Assembly (NCBI GenBank): GCA_900473185.1
Contig: UCKU01000014.1
Location: 1 to 64,000 of the forward strand
DNA length: 64,000 nt
Source of the DNA: Hyphomicrobiales bacterium
GTDB taxonomy: Bacteria > Pseudomonadota > Alphaproteobacteria > Rhizobiales > Rhizobiaceae
Reading direction: 5' to 3'
Both the position numbers and the translations under genes were made by a program. The notes beneath the pieces were generated by a model. That model worked only from the letters and a program-made list of their open reading frames with translations, did not search any database and was not told where the DNA came from. Below are positions 42,344 through 50,922 of this stretch, in pieces. The stretch's first letter is position 1. The number at the start of each line of letters is the position of its first letter.

Positions 42344-43900
42344 TTATTCGGAAATATCCTTGGCAAGCGTGCGCTCGTCGATGCGCGGGGCATAGGACAA
42401 ACCCTTGCGCATCACCCAGGCATTGCTCTGCTGGTAGAGCGGGATGATTGCTCCGTCAGTGACCGCAACCTTTACGGCGTCGATAAGGGCGGTTTCACGC
42501 GCCTTGTCGTCGTAGATCGTCATTGCCCTGGAGACGAGGTCATCGAGACCCGGGTTGGAGTACCCGCTATCATTGGCCGCACCCAGCCCCCGCTTCGGAT
42601 CGACGGTACCCAGAACGTTCACCAGCATGGAACTGGCGTCATAGGTCGCATTTCCAAGACCCAGAAGCTTCATGGAGAATTCTGACTTCCGCGATGAGAA
42701 GGTCGTCCAGGGAAGGGCTTCCACATTCGTCTTCACGCCAATTCTCGTCCACATCTGCGCAACAGCCTGGACCACCGCAGGTGCATTGGGATATCGATCA
42801 TTGGGCACATGGACCGTCAGTTGGAAACCCTCTGGATACCCGGCATCGGCCAGGAGCTTCCTGGCCGCCACAGGATCGGGCTTCGGCGGCTGAATATCAG
42901 GCGTGTACGAGAACGCGCCCTTGGGGAGCCACTGGCCGGACGCCGTCGCAGTGCCTTCCATGATCTTGTCGACAATGCCTTCGCGATTGATCGCTTCGGA
43001 CAGTGCATTGCGCACGCGCGGATCCGCCAGAGGATTTTTCTCCAGCGCCTCCCCCTTCGGCCCCTTCACATTGGCTTTCCATGCATCACCGGATGTCGAG
43101 GGTGCAAGATAAATGACCCGCAGGCCCGGAGTGCTGACAAAGGAAAGGTTGGCGGTGGTTTCAAAGCGCGCGATATCGGTCGCAGCCGGCGCGTCAATAA
43201 CATCGACATCACCTGACAGAGCGGCGGTCGTGCGGGCGCTCGCACTGGAAATCATGCGGTACGTCGCGTGATCCCATGCAACTTTCTTGCCCCACCAATC
43301 GGGATTGCGCTCAAGGCCGACCTCGATGCCTTGCTTGAATGTCGTGAAACGAAATGCGCCTGTCCCGATTGCTGCCTTGCCGGAGTTGTAATCGGCTGTG
43401 TCGGCGCCCTCGCCTGCATGGCGCGAAACGATGGCGATATTTGCGAGATCGCCCGGCAGCGTCGGTGCGGGTGCCTTCGTGTTGACAATGACCGCGTTGT
43501 CGCCGTCCGCTTCAACGCTCGCGATGTTACGCATGAATCCGCCGAAGCCTCCTGGGCTGTTTGGCACGCTTCCAGCGCGACTGAGCGTGAAAACAACATC
43601 GTCCGAGGTAAAGGGCTTGCCGTCGTGCCAATTCACGCCTTCGCGTAGCGTGAAGCGCCATTTGGTGTCGGAAACGGTCTCCCACTTTGTCGAGAGACCT
43701 TCGACCAGTTCGCCGCCTGCGGTGCGCTCCGTCAGCCGATCAAAAATTTGCATGGAAATCGAGTTATTCGGCGACGCGTTGTAAAAGTGTGGATCGATGG
43801 ACGTTACCGTCCCGCTGAGACCAATCGTCAAGTCCTTAGCAAGGACAGGGCTCGCGACAGCGCCCGCGATGCCGGCCAAAAGTATCATGCTCGTTTTCAT
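42344..43900 (-). CDS. ABC transporter substrate-binding protein, peptide/nickel family 5
   Basis: 518 residues; signal peptide MKTSMILLAGIAGAVASPVLA, then the SBP family 5 pattern SIDPHFYNASPNNSISMQIF, WRFTLREGVNWHDGKPFTSD and the late IPLYQQSNAWVMRKGL. It captures the ligand in the periplasm for the DppBCDF-type importer encoded downstream; it is the first gene of that minus-strand operon. The 150-base gap before the permease gene is common where the binding protein is made in excess. Ligand (peptide, glutathione-like or other) undetermined. Confidence 0.92.
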   Translation of the reverse strand: MKTSMILLAGIAGAVASPVLAKDLTIGLSGTVTSIDPHFYNASPNNSISMQIFDRLTERTAGGELVEGLSTKWETVSDTKWRFTLREGVNWHDGKPFTSDDVVFTLSRAGSVPNSPGGFGGFMRNIASVEADGDNAVIVNTKAPAPTLPGDLANIAIVSRHAGEGADTADYNSGKAAIGTGAFRFTTFKQGIEVGLERNPDWWGKKVAWDHATYRMISSASARTTAALSGDVDVIDAPAATDIARFETTANLSFVSTPGLRVIYLAPSTSGDAWKANVKGPKGEALEKNPLADPRVRNALSEAINREGIVDKIMEGTATASGQWLPKGAFSYTPDIQPPKPDPVAARKLLADAGYPEGFQLTVHVPNDRYPNAPAVVQAVAQMWTRIGVKTNVEALPWTTFSSRKSEFSMKLLGLGNATYDASSMLVNVLGTVDPKRGLGAANDSGYSNPGLDDLVSRAMTIYDDKARETALIDAVKVAVTDGAIIPLYQQSNAWVMRKGLSYAPRIDERTLAKDISE

Positions 43901-44301
43901 ATATCCGGTTCCCTTTATTCAAGGCATACGTCTTTGCCCAATTTTTCCTCGATTATCGACGGCGCTTAGAATTTAACAAATGAATGTTTTTTGCGTTTGT
44001 TATTCGTGAGGAGAATAATGCCGCCGATTGGCGCGGAAACTACGTTCCCTTAGAAGCTATCACCCCTCAGTTGAGGCATCGCCGGGAATGGCGTGGAGGC
44101 AGACCCTTCCTTCAATGTTAGCAGCGTGAGGCCGAGGCAGCAGCCCTCCATCATTCGCCATTCAAATCCCTCAGTGTCGCCAGAGGCATACCCGACTTCG
44201 CAACAACAGTCGAAATTATGCGTTCGCCTAACAGGGCTTTGCTTGGAACTGCTACCTGCAACGCTGGGAATGCAATGCCGGAGGCCTAGCCGGGTAGGAA
44301 C
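43901..44301. other. regulatory gap upstream of the peptide importer operon
   Basis: About 400 bases between the binding-protein start and the regulator's stop. It is AT-rich near 43940-44020 (promoter-like for the minus-strand operon). No gene is recognised. Confidence 0.4.
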
Positions 44302-45087
44302 CTAATACTCTGCCGGCATCGCATACACTTCGGCGGCTGGATGCGCGAGAAACGAGCGCACCGTGGGTGGCAGCTGGCGTGACGACAGCGGCAGGGGCCC
44401 GCAGCGCCCAAGAAGTTCGCGGAGGTCAGGCTCAGCGCCGACGTGGCGCCAGATAACACGTGAGGCATAGGGGAGGTTTTCCCTTCGCCAGGAGATCCCC
44501 ATTGTCGTTCCACGCAAATAGACGCGCTGGTATTCATCGAATGGCAGAAGGATTGTCTGCGACAAAATGGAGTTCGGCCCGGTCACACGCTCCGTGATGA
44601 AGATCCGGTTACGATAGAAGGCCGCAAGCCCAACGTATTTTGAAAGCTGCTGGATTCCATTTCCGGGATCCCGCAGACGTTCCATTGACTTGACGTGCAT
44701 CAACCCGCCTTGCTCTGTCAGCCTACTGCATGAGCATACGACCATTTCCGGCCAAGACGGAGAGCGGTGATAGGTCTGGAAGTAGCCGATGTGACGCCTG
44801 AGCGCGCGCAGGTTGCCTGGAAACGCGTTGAAAAGGTCGGAACCTTCGTAGGCGCCTACCACTGATTTGCTGAGGCGTTTGCGAAACAGTGTGGGGGTGA
44901 GGAAAAAATCGGCTGCTTCGACATCGAAATGGTTAGCAATGCGAGCCAGGTTATGGGCGGACGGTCTCGTCTGGCCGTTGATGTATCGATTGAATTGTTG
45001 CCGGTTGATATCGATTGCACGGCACAGATGCGAAATTGAACGCTGCGTTGCGCATGCAATCTTCAGGTTCTCGACCAGGTGAGGCAT
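44302..45087 (-). CDS. XRE-type HTH regulator with uncharacterised C-terminal domain
   Basis: 261 residues from ATG 45087 (GGAGC upstream; a TTG at 45108 is the alternative). Residues about 5-60 are a Cro/CI-type HTH (ISHLCRAIDINRQQFNRYIN, TRPSAHNLARIANHF). The remaining about 200 residues have no domain I recognise, with FLTPTLFRKRL and SWRRENLPYASRVIWR among the conserved-looking parts. It lies between the peptide importer operon and a divergent binding protein-hydrolase pair, so it likely controls one or both, perhaps by binding the imported compound. Confidence 0.8.
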   Translation of the reverse strand: MPHLVENLKIACATQRSISHLCRAIDINRQQFNRYINGQTRPSAHNLARIANHFDVEAADFFLTPTLFRKRLSKSVVGAYEGSDLFNAFPGNLRALRRHIGYFQTYHRSPSWPEMVVCSCSRLTEQGGLMHVKSMERLRDPGNGIQQLSKYVGLAAFYRNRIFITERVTGPNSILSQTILLPFDEYQRVYLRGTTMGISWRRENLPYASRVIWRHVGAEPDLRELLGRCGPLPLSSRQLPPTVRSFLAHPAAEVYAMPAEY

Positions 45088-45208
45088 CGGTAGCTCCGTC
45101 TTGACCAAGCTAGCGTAAACTCGCTTAAAAGTGCGTCAAGTCGCGAAATTGCGTGAGTCTGTCTGGCGCTTAACGTCCCTCTTAACAAAACTGAACGAGG
45201 GAACTGTC

Positions 45209-46789
45209 ATGACGCATCAAAAGGATCAATTTTCGCAGTTGAAAATCGGCCGCCGGCATTTCCTGGGGGGAGCCGCAGCACTTGGCGTATTGCCAGCCCT
45301 TGCCTCCGGCCTCCTGATGCCGCTGGATGCCGGCGCGCAGCAAGCGAAGCGTGGCGGCCATCTGAAGCTCGGCCTCAAAGGCGGTGCGACCAGCGATACG
45401 CTTGACCCGGCGACCTATAGCGCTTCCGTCTTGTTCGTCATTGGCCGCCTCTGGGGCGACACGCTCCTCGAATCAGATCCCAAGACCGGCGCACCCCTGC
45501 CGTCGCTGGCAACGTCCTGGACGCCGTCAGCAGATGCATCCGTCTGGACCTTCAAGATCAGGAACGATGTGCAATTTCACGACGGCAGCAAGATGACCGT
45601 CGCCGATATCGTCGCGACGCTGAAGCGGCACGCGGACAAGAACTCGCAGTCGGGCGCTCTTGGGCTCATGACCTCGATCACAGGCATTGATGAAAAGGCG
45701 GGTGATCTTGTCCTGACGCTGAGCGAAGGCAACGCGGATCTGCCGCTCCTTCTTACCGATTACCACCTGATCATCCAGCCGAAGGGCGGCGTCGACAAGC
45801 CGGCGGCGGCCATCGGTACCGGCCCTTACATTCTGAAGAGCTTTGAGCCCGGCGTGCGGGCAACCTTCGAGAAGAACCCGAAGGATTGGCGCGCCGATCG
45901 CGGCTTTGTCGACAGCGTCGAAATCCTCGTCATCAACGACAACACCGCCCGCATTGCAGCGCTTGCGTCCGGCCAGGTCCATTTCGTCAATAATGTCGAC
46001 CCGAAAACCGTACCGATGCTGCAGCGGGCACCGACCGTCGAGATCGTCCGCAATGCTGGCAAGGGCTTCTACTGTTTCCTGATGCATTGCGACACAGCAC
46101 CCTTCGATAATAACGACCTTCGCCTTGCGTTGAAATATGCCATCGATCGCCAGGCGATCCTGGACAAGGTTTTGGGCGGCTACGGAACGATCGGCAACGA
46201 CTATCCGGTCAATTCCAACTATGCGCTTGCGCCGACCGATATCGAGCAGCGGCTATTTGATCCGGACAAGGCCGCCTTTCACTTCAAGAAATCGGGCCTT
46301 GACCGTCCGGTTCAGTTGCTGACCTCGGATGCTGCCTTTCCAGGCGCTGTGGATGCGGCGATCCTGTTTCAACAAAGTGCGCGCAAGGCGGGGATTGCGC
46401 TCGACGTCAAGCGCGAACCGGAAGACGGCTACTGGACCAACGTCTGGAACAAGCAGCCTTTCTGCGCGTCTTTCTGGGGCGGTCGGCCGACCCAGGATTC
46501 ACGCTATTCCACCTCCTACCTTTCAACCGCGGAATGGAACGACACGCGTTTTAAGCGTCCGGACTTCGACAAGCTGGTGCTGCAGGCAAGGGCCGAACTC
46601 GACGAAACCAAGCGCAAGGTGCTTTATCGACAGCTGGCTCTGATGGTGCGAGATGATGGCGGCTTGATCCTGCCCGTCTTCAACGACTACATCATGGCCT
46701 CTTCGAAAACACTGAGGGGCTATGTCGACGATATCGGCAACGATATGTCCAACGGCTATATCGGCAGCCGTGTGTGGTTTAACGCCTAA
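45209..46789 (+). CDS. Tat-exported ABC substrate-binding protein, family 5
   Basis: 526 residues. A twin-arginine signal (KIGRRHFLGGAAALGVLPAL) leads into SBP family 5 (ATSDTLDPATYSASVLFVIG, TFKIRNDVQFHDGSKMTVAD, GGLILPVFNDYIMA). It is not closely alike to the binding protein at 42344, so this locus has two receptors for one complete permease-ATPase set. Start ATG 45209 with GAGGGAACTGTC. Followed 21 bases later by the CocE/S15 hydrolase gene. It may use the neighbouring DppBCDF-type importer, since it has no permease of its own. Confidence 0.92.
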   Translation: MTHQKDQFSQLKIGRRHFLGGAAALGVLPALASGLLMPLDAGAQQAKRGGHLKLGLKGGATSDTLDPATYSASVLFVIGRLWGDTLLESDPKTGAPLPSLATSWTPSADASVWTFKIRNDVQFHDGSKMTVADIVATLKRHADKNSQSGALGLMTSITGIDEKAGDLVLTLSEGNADLPLLLTDYHLIIQPKGGVDKPAAAIGTGPYILKSFEPGVRATFEKNPKDWRADRGFVDSVEILVINDNTARIAALASGQVHFVNNVDPKTVPMLQRAPTVEIVRNAGKGFYCFLMHCDTAPFDNNDLRLALKYAIDRQAILDKVLGGYGTIGNDYPVNSNYALAPTDIEQRLFDPDKAAFHFKKSGLDRPVQLLTSDAAFPGAVDAAILFQQSARKAGIALDVKREPEDGYWTNVWNKQPFCASFWGGRPTQDSRYSTSYLSTAEWNDTRFKRPDFDKLVLQARAELDETKRKVLYRQLALMVRDDGGLILPVFNDYIMASSKTLRGYVDDIGNDMSNGYIGSRVWFNA

Positions 46790-46810
46790 ACCTCTTCGGG
46801 ATATGTCACC

Positions 46811-48814
46811 ATGACCGAGCACAGCTTCACCACCATCGAAAATCAATGGATTACTTTGGGCGACGGGACGCGCCTTGCCGCGCGCATCTGGATGCCCGAT
46901 GGTGCGGACACCGATCCGGTGCCGGCCGTCTTCGAATTCCTGCCCTATCGCAAGCGCGACGGAACGAGCCTGCGCGATGAGTCGACCTATCCGGTCTTTG
47001 CCGCCGCCGGCATTGCCGGGGTGCGTGTCGATATTCGCGGCTCCGGTGAATCCGAAGGCGTGATCGACGGCGAATATACCGAACTTGAGCTTGCCAATGC
47101 CTGCGAACTGATCGCCTGGATCGCCGCCCAGCCCTGGTCCAATGGCTCGGTCGGCATGATGGGCATTTCCTGGGGCGGGTTCAACAGCCTGCAGGTCGCA
47201 GCCCTTCGACCCCCGGCATTGAAGGCCGTCATCTCGATCGCCTCGACCGTCGACCGCTACAATGACGACATCCATTACAAGAACGGTTGTCACCTTTCCG
47301 CACAGCTCTCCTGGGCCGCGACCATGCTCGGCTACCAGTCTCGCTCGCCCGATCCTGCCATCGTCGGTGATCGCTGGAAGGACATGTGGATGGAGCGGCT
47401 GGAAAACGAGCCCTTTTTCATGGAGGAGTGGCTTAGCCACCAGCGACGCGACGCCTTCTGGAAACACGGCTCGATCTGCGAGGATTTCTCGAGCGTCGAG
47501 ATCCCGGCCCTGGTGATTGCCGGCTGGGCCGACGGCTATCGCAATACGCCGCTGAAGGCGATTGCGGGGCTTGGGACAGGAGCTAAGGCGCTGATTGGTC
47601 CCTGGGTTCACAAATATCCGCATTTCGCCTTTCCAAAGCCGCGCGCCGATTTCCATGGCGAAGCGATCGCCTGGTGGAACCGCTGGCTGCGCGGCGAAGA
47701 AAACGGTGCGGAAAACACGCCGCAGCTTCGCGCCTATATTCTCGATGCCGTACGCCCTTCCCCGCGCCGCGATGCCGATCCCGGTTTCTGGGTCGCCACG
47801 GACGCATGGCGCGCACCGGCAATGCAATTTTTCCACGTCGGTTCGTCGAGCCGGATCGAGGAAGGTAAGGCCGAGCCGCATGCACTGGCGCACGAGGTCT
47901 ATCTGCGCTCGCCGCTCGATACAGGAACAGCATCGGGGGAATATTTCACGCTGAAACCGGATGCCGAAATGGCCATCGACCAGCGCGGGGACGATGCCGG
48001 TTCGCTCATATTCGAGACCCCGCCACTTGTCGAAGATCACGACTATCTCGGCCAGCCTATTGTTACTCTGGCGCTACGCTGTCAGGAGAGGACCGCAAAT
48101 CTCTGCGTGCGGCTCGTCGACGTCCATGAGGATGGCACGGCGACACGCGTTGCCTTCGGCGTCCTCAACCTTTCCCATCGTGATGGCAATGCCGAGCCCG
48201 AACCTATGAAAAGCGGAGAGCGGACGACGGTGCGCCTGCTGCTCGATGCCTGCGGCTATCGCTTTCGCGCCGGCCATCGCATTCGCCTTTCGCTTTCGAC
48301 GGCCTATTGGCCGATGATCCTGCCGCCGCCGACTGATCCCGGTCTTGTCATCGATACAGCCTCGATCGAACTTGCCCTGCCGATACTCGCCGATCATCGC
48401 CTCATCGCCGTGAAAGAGCCGGACAATCCCAATCCACTGCCGAAATATATCGAGCATGCGCCGGCGGAAACCAAAAGGCAGGTCATCAGGGAGCTTTCCG
48501 CCAATCGAACAGAATACCGCATTCACGAAGATACCGGCCTTTTCGAGCATCCCGACACCGGGCTCAGTACGCGCCAGCTGCGGGATGAAACATGGTCGAT
48601 TTCGCCGGATGACCCGCTCTCGATGACGGGGCAATCTACCTGGACATGCGACATGCAACGCCCCGGCTGGTTCGTTCGCACAGTCGCGGTTTCGGCCATA
48701 TCCTGCACGGCAAAGGATTGGGTGATCGGTGCATCGGTCATCGCCTATGAAGGCGAGACGCGGATCTTCGAAAAGATTTTCGAGAAGAAGCGTATCCCCC
48801 GCGACCTGATATAG
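46811..48814 (+). CDS. CocE/NonD-type hydrolase (X-Pro dipeptidyl-peptidase S15 family)
   Basis: 667 residues. Alpha/beta-hydrolase domain with the nucleophile elbow GISWGGF (Ser120), ADGYRNTP and HKYPH (catalytic Asp and His regions), an inserted helical domain, and a C-terminal jelly-roll domain (RFRAGHRIRLSLSTAYWPMI) typical of CocE/S15 enzymes. These cleave esters or peptides, often after proline. No signal peptide, so it is cytoplasmic. Cotranscribed with the Tat-exported binding protein, it likely hydrolyses the imported compound, in parallel with the serine hydrolase at 37245. Confidence 0.9.
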   Translation: MTEHSFTTIENQWITLGDGTRLAARIWMPDGADTDPVPAVFEFLPYRKRDGTSLRDESTYPVFAAAGIAGVRVDIRGSGESEGVIDGEYTELELANACELIAWIAAQPWSNGSVGMMGISWGGFNSLQVAALRPPALKAVISIASTVDRYNDDIHYKNGCHLSAQLSWAATMLGYQSRSPDPAIVGDRWKDMWMERLENEPFFMEEWLSHQRRDAFWKHGSICEDFSSVEIPALVIAGWADGYRNTPLKAIAGLGTGAKALIGPWVHKYPHFAFPKPRADFHGEAIAWWNRWLRGEENGAENTPQLRAYILDAVRPSPRRDADPGFWVATDAWRAPAMQFFHVGSSSRIEEGKAEPHALAHEVYLRSPLDTGTASGEYFTLKPDAEMAIDQRGDDAGSLIFETPPLVEDHDYLGQPIVTLALRCQERTANLCVRLVDVHEDGTATRVAFGVLNLSHRDGNAEPEPMKSGERTTVRLLLDACGYRFRAGHRIRLSLSTAYWPMILPPPTDPGLVIDTASIELALPILADHRLIAVKEPDNPNPLPKYIEHAPAETKRQVIRELSANRTEYRIHEDTGLFEHPDTGLSTRQLRDETWSISPDDPLSMTGQSTWTCDMQRPGWFVRTVAVSAISCTAKDWVIGASVIAYEGETRIFEKIFEKKRIPRDLI

Positions 48815-49212
48815 ATAGATGCGTGTGAAAGCTGCTCCAAGCGCATCCGATGTATCAGCCGGCGGCAACGGACGGTTACTCGCTCGAGCTTTTTTCCCTT
48901 CTTCTGAGGTGGGAAAAAACAATATCTAGGCGAAGTCGGGAAGGAGTTGCCTTGCGCGGTGCCTAAGGTGAGACCATCTTAGTGCAGGTTGAGCGCGGCT
49001 ATTCGGCGGTCTCATCGATGAAGGATGACCGAGCCCATTCAGTGAGATCAAAGGCGGGCTCAAACCGTATGCTCGTGTCTTCGAGCATGTCTTCCGGGGG
49101 GGCGCGTAGACATGCCCGCCACTACCAGCACTTGCCTTTCGCCAACTCCTGCGCGAACTTCCCATGCCGTGCATTTTTCAGAAGTGGCATTGGGATACCC
49201 TGGGAGGATTCA
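48815..49212. other. gap with a possible 29-residue minus-strand ORF at 48999-49088
   Basis: About 400 bases. An ATG at 49088 (minus) with GGAAGAC upstream opens a short frame, MLEDTSIRFEPAFDLTEWAR, ending IDETAE at 48999. It has a protein-like composition but could be the relic of a longer gene. Nothing else is recognised. Confidence 0.3.
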
Positions 49213-49407
49213 ATGAATGATGATGACGAACTGATAGCCGAGATCGCGGCCCGAGCTGACCGGGCAATGGAGAACGCGCCTCGGGAAATGGACCTGAAAG
49301 CTCTCTCCGTAGTTCTAGCCCAACGCTTCGGGCATCGGTCACCAGAGGAGATTGAAGAGCAACTCGTCGCCGTTTGGCGCGCTCGTGGCCTTTATTGGCA
49401 CACGTGA
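49213..49407 (+). CDS. small acidic hypothetical protein, 64 aa
   Basis: GGGAGG precedes ATG 49213. The product MNDDDELIAEIAARADRAME continues as two likely helices (LKALSVVLAQRFG and EEIEEQLVAVWRARGLY). No membrane segment or signal. No family recognised; the good ribosome site and helical pattern support a real gene. Confidence 0.55.
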   Translation: MNDDDELIAEIAARADRAMENAPREMDLKALSVVLAQRFGHRSPEEIEEQLVAVWRARGLYWHT

Positions 49408-49559
49408 GAAAGATCCTTTCCTTCCCTGGCCTGCCTGTGGAGAAGTCGAACAACGTGGAAAGCTGGATCTCAGGCTTTCACACCGTGAAGTTGCCGTTTC
49501 TCTTCCGCGACTCAATCGGATCTGTCCTGCTCGGCTTGCAACCAACACAGGAGCAGGCA

Positions 49560-49839
49560 ATGCCACACTCCATGATTAGCTACGACCTCCGGAACGTCCG
49601 GAACTATGACGGTCTGATAAAGACACTTCGAACCATGAAGTGCATCTCGCCGGAAGTCGCTCTGGGTTGGCAGCCTTGTCGGACCTGCCAGCGCTATCCG
49701 ACAAATCTTGGCCAACGAGATGGATTCTGACGACGGTCTTGTCATCGTTGAAATCAAGCCCGGATCAGACTGGGCGACAAAAGCGCCAAACGAACATGCA
49801 AGCACATGGTTTTCCAACCACATTACCAAGGCGGGATAG
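49560..49839 (+). pseudogene. Cas2/SinR-like small ferredoxin-fold protein, frameshifted
   Basis: The first frame (from ATG 49560) reads MISYDLRNVRNYDGLIKTLR and KCISPEVAL. Removing one G from the run 49664-49666 brings in the frame GPASAIRQILANEMDSDDGL, VIVEIKPGSDWAT, ending at TAG 49839. The joined product (about 92 residues) has the SYDL start, a central helix and the DxLxVIE strand typical of the SinR/Cas2-like small proteins found outside CRISPR loci. There is no CRISPR repeat or other cas gene here, so a stand-alone role is likely. CAGGAG lies before the start. Confidence 0.5.
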
Positions 49840-49968
49840 TTACAGCGCCCGCCAGATCCCCTCACCGGGTGGCTGATACGACTGGCATGCCGTGAGGAAA
49901 GCGGCAGCCATGCAAGAAACAGCTACAACGACCGCCAGGATGAGGAGCGCCCGCTTCCAGTTCGACAT
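49840..49968 (-). CDS. small putative lipoprotein or membrane peptide, 42 aa
   Basis: ATG 49968 with GGAGGGGAGCGTC upstream. Product MSNWKRALLILAVVVAVSCM has one hydrophobic helix and a lipobox-like LTAC (Cys28), followed by a short polar tail ending IWRAL. The strong ribosome site supports translation. Its stop touches the stop of the frameshifted gene on the other strand (convergent, one base apart). Function unknown; it resembles small rhizobial lipoproteins of the entericidin-like size class, without clear homology. Confidence 0.5.
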   Translation of the reverse strand: MSNWKRALLILAVVVAVSCMAAAFLTACQSYQPPGEGIWRAL

Positions 49969-50008
49969 GACGCTCCCCTCCTCGATTACTGGCTGACTTT
50001 TTCGAATG

Positions 50009-50236
50009 TCAGGCGATAGACAGCGGTTCGAACTGCTCGATGGCGGCCGGGTTGGTGACGGTCATGGAAAGCTCGCCCGAGGGCGTATACTTCGACCAGT
50101 CTTCATTGCCTTCCGGCAGGCCGCGAAGGTAGGCGCCGAAGGCAGCGGACATCTTCACTTCGACATTGACGTCGTCGGGATTGGTGGTGGCGCGATGGTT
50201 GATTTCCTTCGCGTAGAACATTGCCTGTACGCTCAT
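50009..50236 (-). CDS. hypothetical protein, 75 aa
   Basis: ATG 50236 with AAGGAG upstream. Product MSVQAMFYAKEINHRATTNP is mostly beta-strand by eye, with GAYLRGLPEGNEDWSKYTPS and ending EPLSIA. The composition is reminiscent of small phage-derived or stress-associated rhizobial proteins, but I cannot name a family. It is followed on the same strand, 40 bases later, by the small lipoprotein gene. Confidence 0.6.
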   Translation of the reverse strand: MSVQAMFYAKEINHRATTNPDDVNVEVKMSAAFGAYLRGLPEGNEDWSKYTPSGELSMTVTNPAAIEQFEPLSIA

Positions 50237-50281
50237 GGCGTCTTCTCCTTGTTGGTCCGGATACCGCCTGACTCGGGAACG

Positions 50282-50309
50282 AAAAAACCCCGCCATTTCT
50301 GACGGGGTT
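50282..50309 (-). terminator. intrinsic terminator of the secreted Arg/Tyr-rich protein gene
   Basis: On the minus strand AACCCCG pairs with CGGGGTT across a 10-base loop and is followed by TTTTC. It lies 21 bases after the stop of the gene at 50330. Confidence 0.8.
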
Positions 50310-50329
50310 GTCGAAGGAGCTGAAACCGC

Positions 50330-50644
50330 TTAGCGGATGTAGAGCTGGAACACAGACCGCGGGTAGTAGTAGCCGTCGCTGTGGCGACGATAACCCTTGC
50401 GGTAGTCCCTGTAACCACGATGACCGTTCCAGTAGCCGCGACGGTCGCGCCCTTGTTCATAACGGTCCCGGCGGTCGTGACGATATTCGCGGCGGCGGTC
50501 GTCGCGGTGGTACTGCGCAAGTTCGACGCTCGAAGCGACCCGCGGATGCTCAGCCGCCATGGGGGCGGCTGAGGCCATGCCAAAGCTAGATGCTGCGATA
50601 ACAGCAGCAACTATAGCAGTACCGATGCGAGAAAAACTATTCAT
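50330..50644 (-). CDS. secreted Arg/Tyr/Asp-rich protein
   Basis: 104 residues; signal peptide MNSFSRIGTAIVAAVIAASS with cleavage near ASA, then a chain dominated by Arg, Asp, Tyr and His (YHRDDRRREYRHDRRDRYEQ, then RGYWNGHRGYRDYRKG). Similar strongly basic secreted proteins are common in rhizobia (RcnB- or BA14K-like in style), but no family can be claimed. Probably periplasmic. Terminator at 50282-50309. Confidence 0.75.
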   Translation of the reverse strand: MNSFSRIGTAIVAAVIAASSFGMASAAPMAAEHPRVASSVELAQYHRDDRRREYRHDRRDRYEQGRDRRGYWNGHRGYRDYRKGYRRHSDGYYYPRSVFQLYIR

Positions 50645-50756
50645 GGTTACGCCTTTCCATTTCTAATGTGGGCGACCATGCTCTTACGGGGATGAACGTT
50701 ATGTGAACTTGCCGTTCATGTTTACACCCGCCTCGGCAAAGCGGGCGGGCTGGTTT

Positions 50757-50833
50757 TGGTTGCGGAGGGAGGATTCGAACCTCCGGCCTCTAGCTTATGA
50801 GGCTGGCGAGCTACCGGGCTGATCTACTCCGAC
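50757..50833 (-). tRNA. tRNA-Met (CAU), degenerate; CCA encoded
   Basis: 77 bases on the minus strand fold into a cloverleaf with anticodon loop CTCATAA (anticodon CAU), a D-loop AGCCCGGTAGCTC like that of initiator tRNA, T-arm GGAGG-TTCGAAT-CCTCC and an encoded CCA end. The acceptor stem has mismatches at 1-72 (G-A) and 2-71 (T-C), the D-stem one, and the anticodon stem one at 28-42. The 1-72 mismatch is an initiator feature, but the three G-C pairs at the anticodon-stem base are not kept. It may be a decayed initiator tRNA copy. Confidence 0.75.
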
Positions 50834-50922
50834 ATGAGGTCGGCCGCCTCTTGCGCGAAAGTGCAACTTAAGCGATTATATCATGTCCTGACTTTTCTCG
50901 CGATGTAACCAGGAGGATGATT

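Noticed and set aside
46523..48040. Minus-strand frame of 505 codons opposite the binding protein and CocE/S15 genes
   Set aside because: Both plus-strand genes have clear family motifs; the antisense product shows none.
49560..49839. Possible CRISPR locus because of the Cas2-like product
   Set aside because: No repeat-spacer array and no other cas gene anywhere in the window; the product fits stand-alone SinR-like proteins better.
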